From the NCBI RefSeq assembly GCF_000147875.1, contig NC_014507.1:496001-560000 (forward strand): a stretch of 64,000 nt of DNA. The letters run 5' to 3'. The notes under the pieces were generated by a model. That model ran no database searches. It was given only the letters and a program-made list of their open reading frames with translations, and was not told the DNA's origin. A program made the position numbers and the translations under genes. Of this stretch, positions 62,218-64,000 are shown in pieces. Origin of the DNA: Methanolacinia petrolearia DSM 11571 (GTDB lineage: Archaea > Halobacteriota > Methanomicrobia > Methanomicrobiales > Methanomicrobiaceae). Numbering within the stretch: position 1 is the first letter of the stretch; each line of letters begins with the position of its first letter.

Positions 62218-62334
62218 AGGTATTATGGTGATCTTTTCATTAATATAATTAGCGAATAGAAGTTCGTCGATTCACGAAATCTTATGGATTTATGAAAACT
62301 CATATATGGTATGCATATCAATTTTGATATTGCA

Positions 62335-63003
62335 ATGATAAGTAACGACGACCTGATGACATTGAAAAAGATCGCTCTCATGGGCGGTCTGAAATCCCAG
62401 GTCTGCCTCTCTTCCCAGGCGATGGGGGAACGGCTTGAGATCAGCCCGCAGACGGCTTCAAGGCGCCTGATAAGTCTGGAAAAAGAGAAACTAATCTCAA
62501 GAACAATCCGTCCCGACGGCCAGTATATAAGGATCAATGAATCCGGCGAAAAGATCCTCAGTGGTGAGTATTTTGACTATTGCAGGGTCTTCGAGAAGAC
62601 AGACGTAAGCTATCTGCTCCGGGGCGAAGTCATTAGCGGGCTTGGCGAGGGGCGTTATTATGTCAGCATTCCTCATTATATGAAGCAGTTCAGGGACAAA
62701 CTCGGCTTTGAGCCTTTCCCCGGCACGCTTAATCTCCGGCTGGATCCTGTCAGTCTTGAGACGAGAAAGGAACTTGAGAAACTGGAATGGGTGGAAATTG
62801 AGGGATTTGTCGACAACGACCGGACATTCGGGAGCGCAAAATGCCTCCCGTGCCGCATAGAGGGGTCGGCATCGGCGATAATTGTCCCCGGGAGAACCCA
62901 TTACCCCGACGATATCATAGAACTGCTCTGCGAACACGGCCTGAGATCAAAACTCGGACTGAAAGATGGTGACAGAATAAAGGTTGAGATAACAAATGAT
63001 TGA
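62335..63003 (+). CDS. ribK: CTP-dependent riboflavin kinase with N-terminal HTH
   Basis: 222 residues from ATG 62335; an ATG at 62311 is also in frame. A TATA-like CATATATGG at about 62298 favours the later, leaderless start. Residues 1-85 are a winged HTH (MGERLEISPQTASRRLISLE). The C-terminal half is archaeal RibK: GEGRYYVSIPHYMKQFRDKL, FEPFPGTLNLRLDP, and GRTHYPDDIIELLC. Makes FMN from riboflavin with CTP. Overlaps ribB by 8 bp. Confidence 0.92.
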   Translation: MISNDDLMTLKKIALMGGLKSQVCLSSQAMGERLEISPQTASRRLISLEKEKLISRTIRPDGQYIRINESGEKILSGEYFDYCRVFEKTDVSYLLRGEVISGLGEGRYYVSIPHYMKQFRDKLGFEPFPGTLNLRLDPVSLETRKELEKLEWVEIEGFVDNDRTFGSAKCLPCRIEGSASAIIVPGRTHYPDDIIELLCEHGLRSKLGLKDGDRIKVEITND

Positions 63004-63664
63004 AAAGGCAATAGAAGCGATGAAAAACGGGGAGATAATCCTCATATACGATTTTGACAGCCGCGAAGGCGAAACCGACTTTGCAATAAGATCGGACGCC
63101 CTGACAAGAGAGGACATCTGCAGGATGAGAAAAGATGCCGGCGGTCTGATCTGTACGGCAATTCACCCGAAAGCTGCGGAGAAGATCGGGCTTCCTTTTG
63201 CAAGCGATGCCCTGAGGGAAACAGGCTTTGCCGAGAGGGACGGTGATATCCCTTACGATCCGAAAAACCATTCGTCATTTTCGATATGGGTCAATCATAA
63301 AGATACCTTCACCGGAATAACCGACAATGACAGGACTCTTACTGCAAACCGTCTCTCGGATCATGTAAAGAGTGCAATGAACGGAGGCAAACTTAATTTC
63401 TCCTCGGAGTTCAGGACTCCCGGCCACATGGCCCTTCTCCGGGCAAATGAGAAGCTGCTTGACCAGAGACGCGGACAGACCGAATTGTCAATTGCCATTG
63501 CTGAATTCGCAGGCGTCACACCATGCGTAACAATCTGCGAGATGCTTGATGATAATACCGGTAAGGCTCTCTCGAAAAAGGATGCTATGGAGTATGGCAA
63601 AAAACACAATCTGGTCTTTGTAAGCGGCGATGAAGTCCTGGAATACTGGAATAATAATCATTAA
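62996..63664 (+). CDS. ribB: 3,4-dihydroxy-2-butanone 4-phosphate synthase
   Basis: 222 residues. The acidic loop DSREGETDFAIRSDAL, DAGGLICTAI, FSIWVNHKDTFTGITDNDRT and FRTPGHMALLRANE are standard RibB. The usual RxGHTE metal-ligand motif reads RRGQTELSIAIAEFAG, with Gln for His. It makes the four-carbon precursor of riboflavin; the operon with ribK fits. Confidence 0.93.
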   Translation: MIEKAIEAMKNGEIILIYDFDSREGETDFAIRSDALTREDICRMRKDAGGLICTAIHPKAAEKIGLPFASDALRETGFAERDGDIPYDPKNHSSFSIWVNHKDTFTGITDNDRTLTANRLSDHVKSAMNGGKLNFSSEFRTPGHMALLRANEKLLDQRRGQTELSIAIAEFAGVTPCVTICEMLDDNTGKALSKKDAMEYGKKHNLVFVSGDEVLEYWNNNH

Positions 63665-63775
63665 ATATAATCAGTCCAAACAACTATCCTATAATTTTCG
63701 GAAAAGGGGGATTTTGTTGTCGGAAATGCAAAATAACAATCAATACAATCTTATTTTTAATTGTCAAGTGTTACT

Positions 63776-64000
63776 ATGACATTATCTTCTCCCGGGGACT
63801 TTATGGATTCTGAAGATCGGTTGGTGTCGATTTTTTCCGGCCTCAGGGAAGAGATTGTAATTGTTGTCGATCTTTCTTCCATGAAGATTGAAGGAGCGAA
63901 CGACAAAGCTCAAAATTTGCTTGGATACGATTTGCAGGAACTTTCCTGCCTGAAGCTGTCAGATATAATAGCATGCTTCGGCACTCCTGATGTCATAGGC
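63776..64000 (+). CDS. PAS-domain protein, 5' part (runs off window)
   Basis: 75 codons from ATG 63776, open to the right edge. The PAS start is visible: EEIVIVVDLSSMKIEGANDK followed by AQNLLGYDLQELSCLKLSDI. Likely a sensor histidine kinase or other PAS signalling protein; the output domain is outside the window. Confidence 0.75.
   Translation, partial: MTLSSPGDFMDSEDRLVSIFSGLREEIVIVVDLSSMKIEGANDKAQNLLGYDLQELSCLKLSDIIACFGTPDVIG

Overview
The window reads as chromosomal DNA of a methanogenic archaeon, most likely a Methanomicrobiales member close to Methanoplanus/Methanolacinia (inferred from gene content, not verified). Archaeal markers include aIF-1A, AMP phosphorylase plus ribose-1,5-bisphosphate isomerase, an HMG-CoA synthase/thiolase/DUF35 operon, HMG-CoA reductase, a Trm5-like tRNA methyltransferase and CTP-dependent riboflavin kinase. 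TATA-like boxes, ATGA/TTGA gene overlaps and GGAGGTG-type ribosome binding sites are common. No rRNA, tRNA, CRISPR array or transposase was recognised.

Layout. 1-3.2 kb: phosphate transporter operon (DUF47, Pit, a compact ligand-binding protein cut by the window edge) and an AlkD-like protein. 3.3-8.7 kb: an ABC exporter/NEW3 operon and a DUF2178/XRE-regulator operon that share a 28-nt promoter motif, then DUF2115. 8.7-15.1 kb: papain-like protease, TrkH/TrkA potassium uptake, AMP degradation enzymes. 15.2-24.7 kb: one large minus-strand operon with a FecCD permease, an ABC ATPase, two SAM methyltransferases, four paralogous cysteine-bearing binding lipoproteins, a CooC-like ATPase with a CxC motif, and a 28-codon methyltransferase relic. 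This looks like a metal or metal-complex uptake and processing system and is the best candidate for an undescribed system.

24.9-32.3 kb: YkgJ-type protein, KamA-like radical SAM enzyme, an operon of isochorismatase-like, TrxB-like and RlmN-like proteins, and a methyltransferase/ATP-grasp fusion. 32.4-38.7 kb: MarR plus His-rich P1B ATPase, a MazF-like protein with a GNAT enzyme, a SLOG/SLATT-like membrane protein and a DOMON lipoprotein. 39-45.9 kb: cytoplasmic PAS chemoreceptor plus CheW, divergent aminotransferases, TRIC-like channel, aIF-1A. 45.9-49.8 kb: a six-gene pilin-like cluster. 49.8-64 kb: DUF1015, acetyltransferases, a GT-C-like membrane protein, mevalonate genes, Trm5, MscS, TspO, riboflavin genes and a partial PAS protein.

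The intergenic regions hold GC-rich structured repeats in at least two families: module A at four loci (twice joined to module B) and family C at two loci. Stem sequences differ between copies by paired changes that keep base pairing, which suggests selection on a folded RNA or DNA form.
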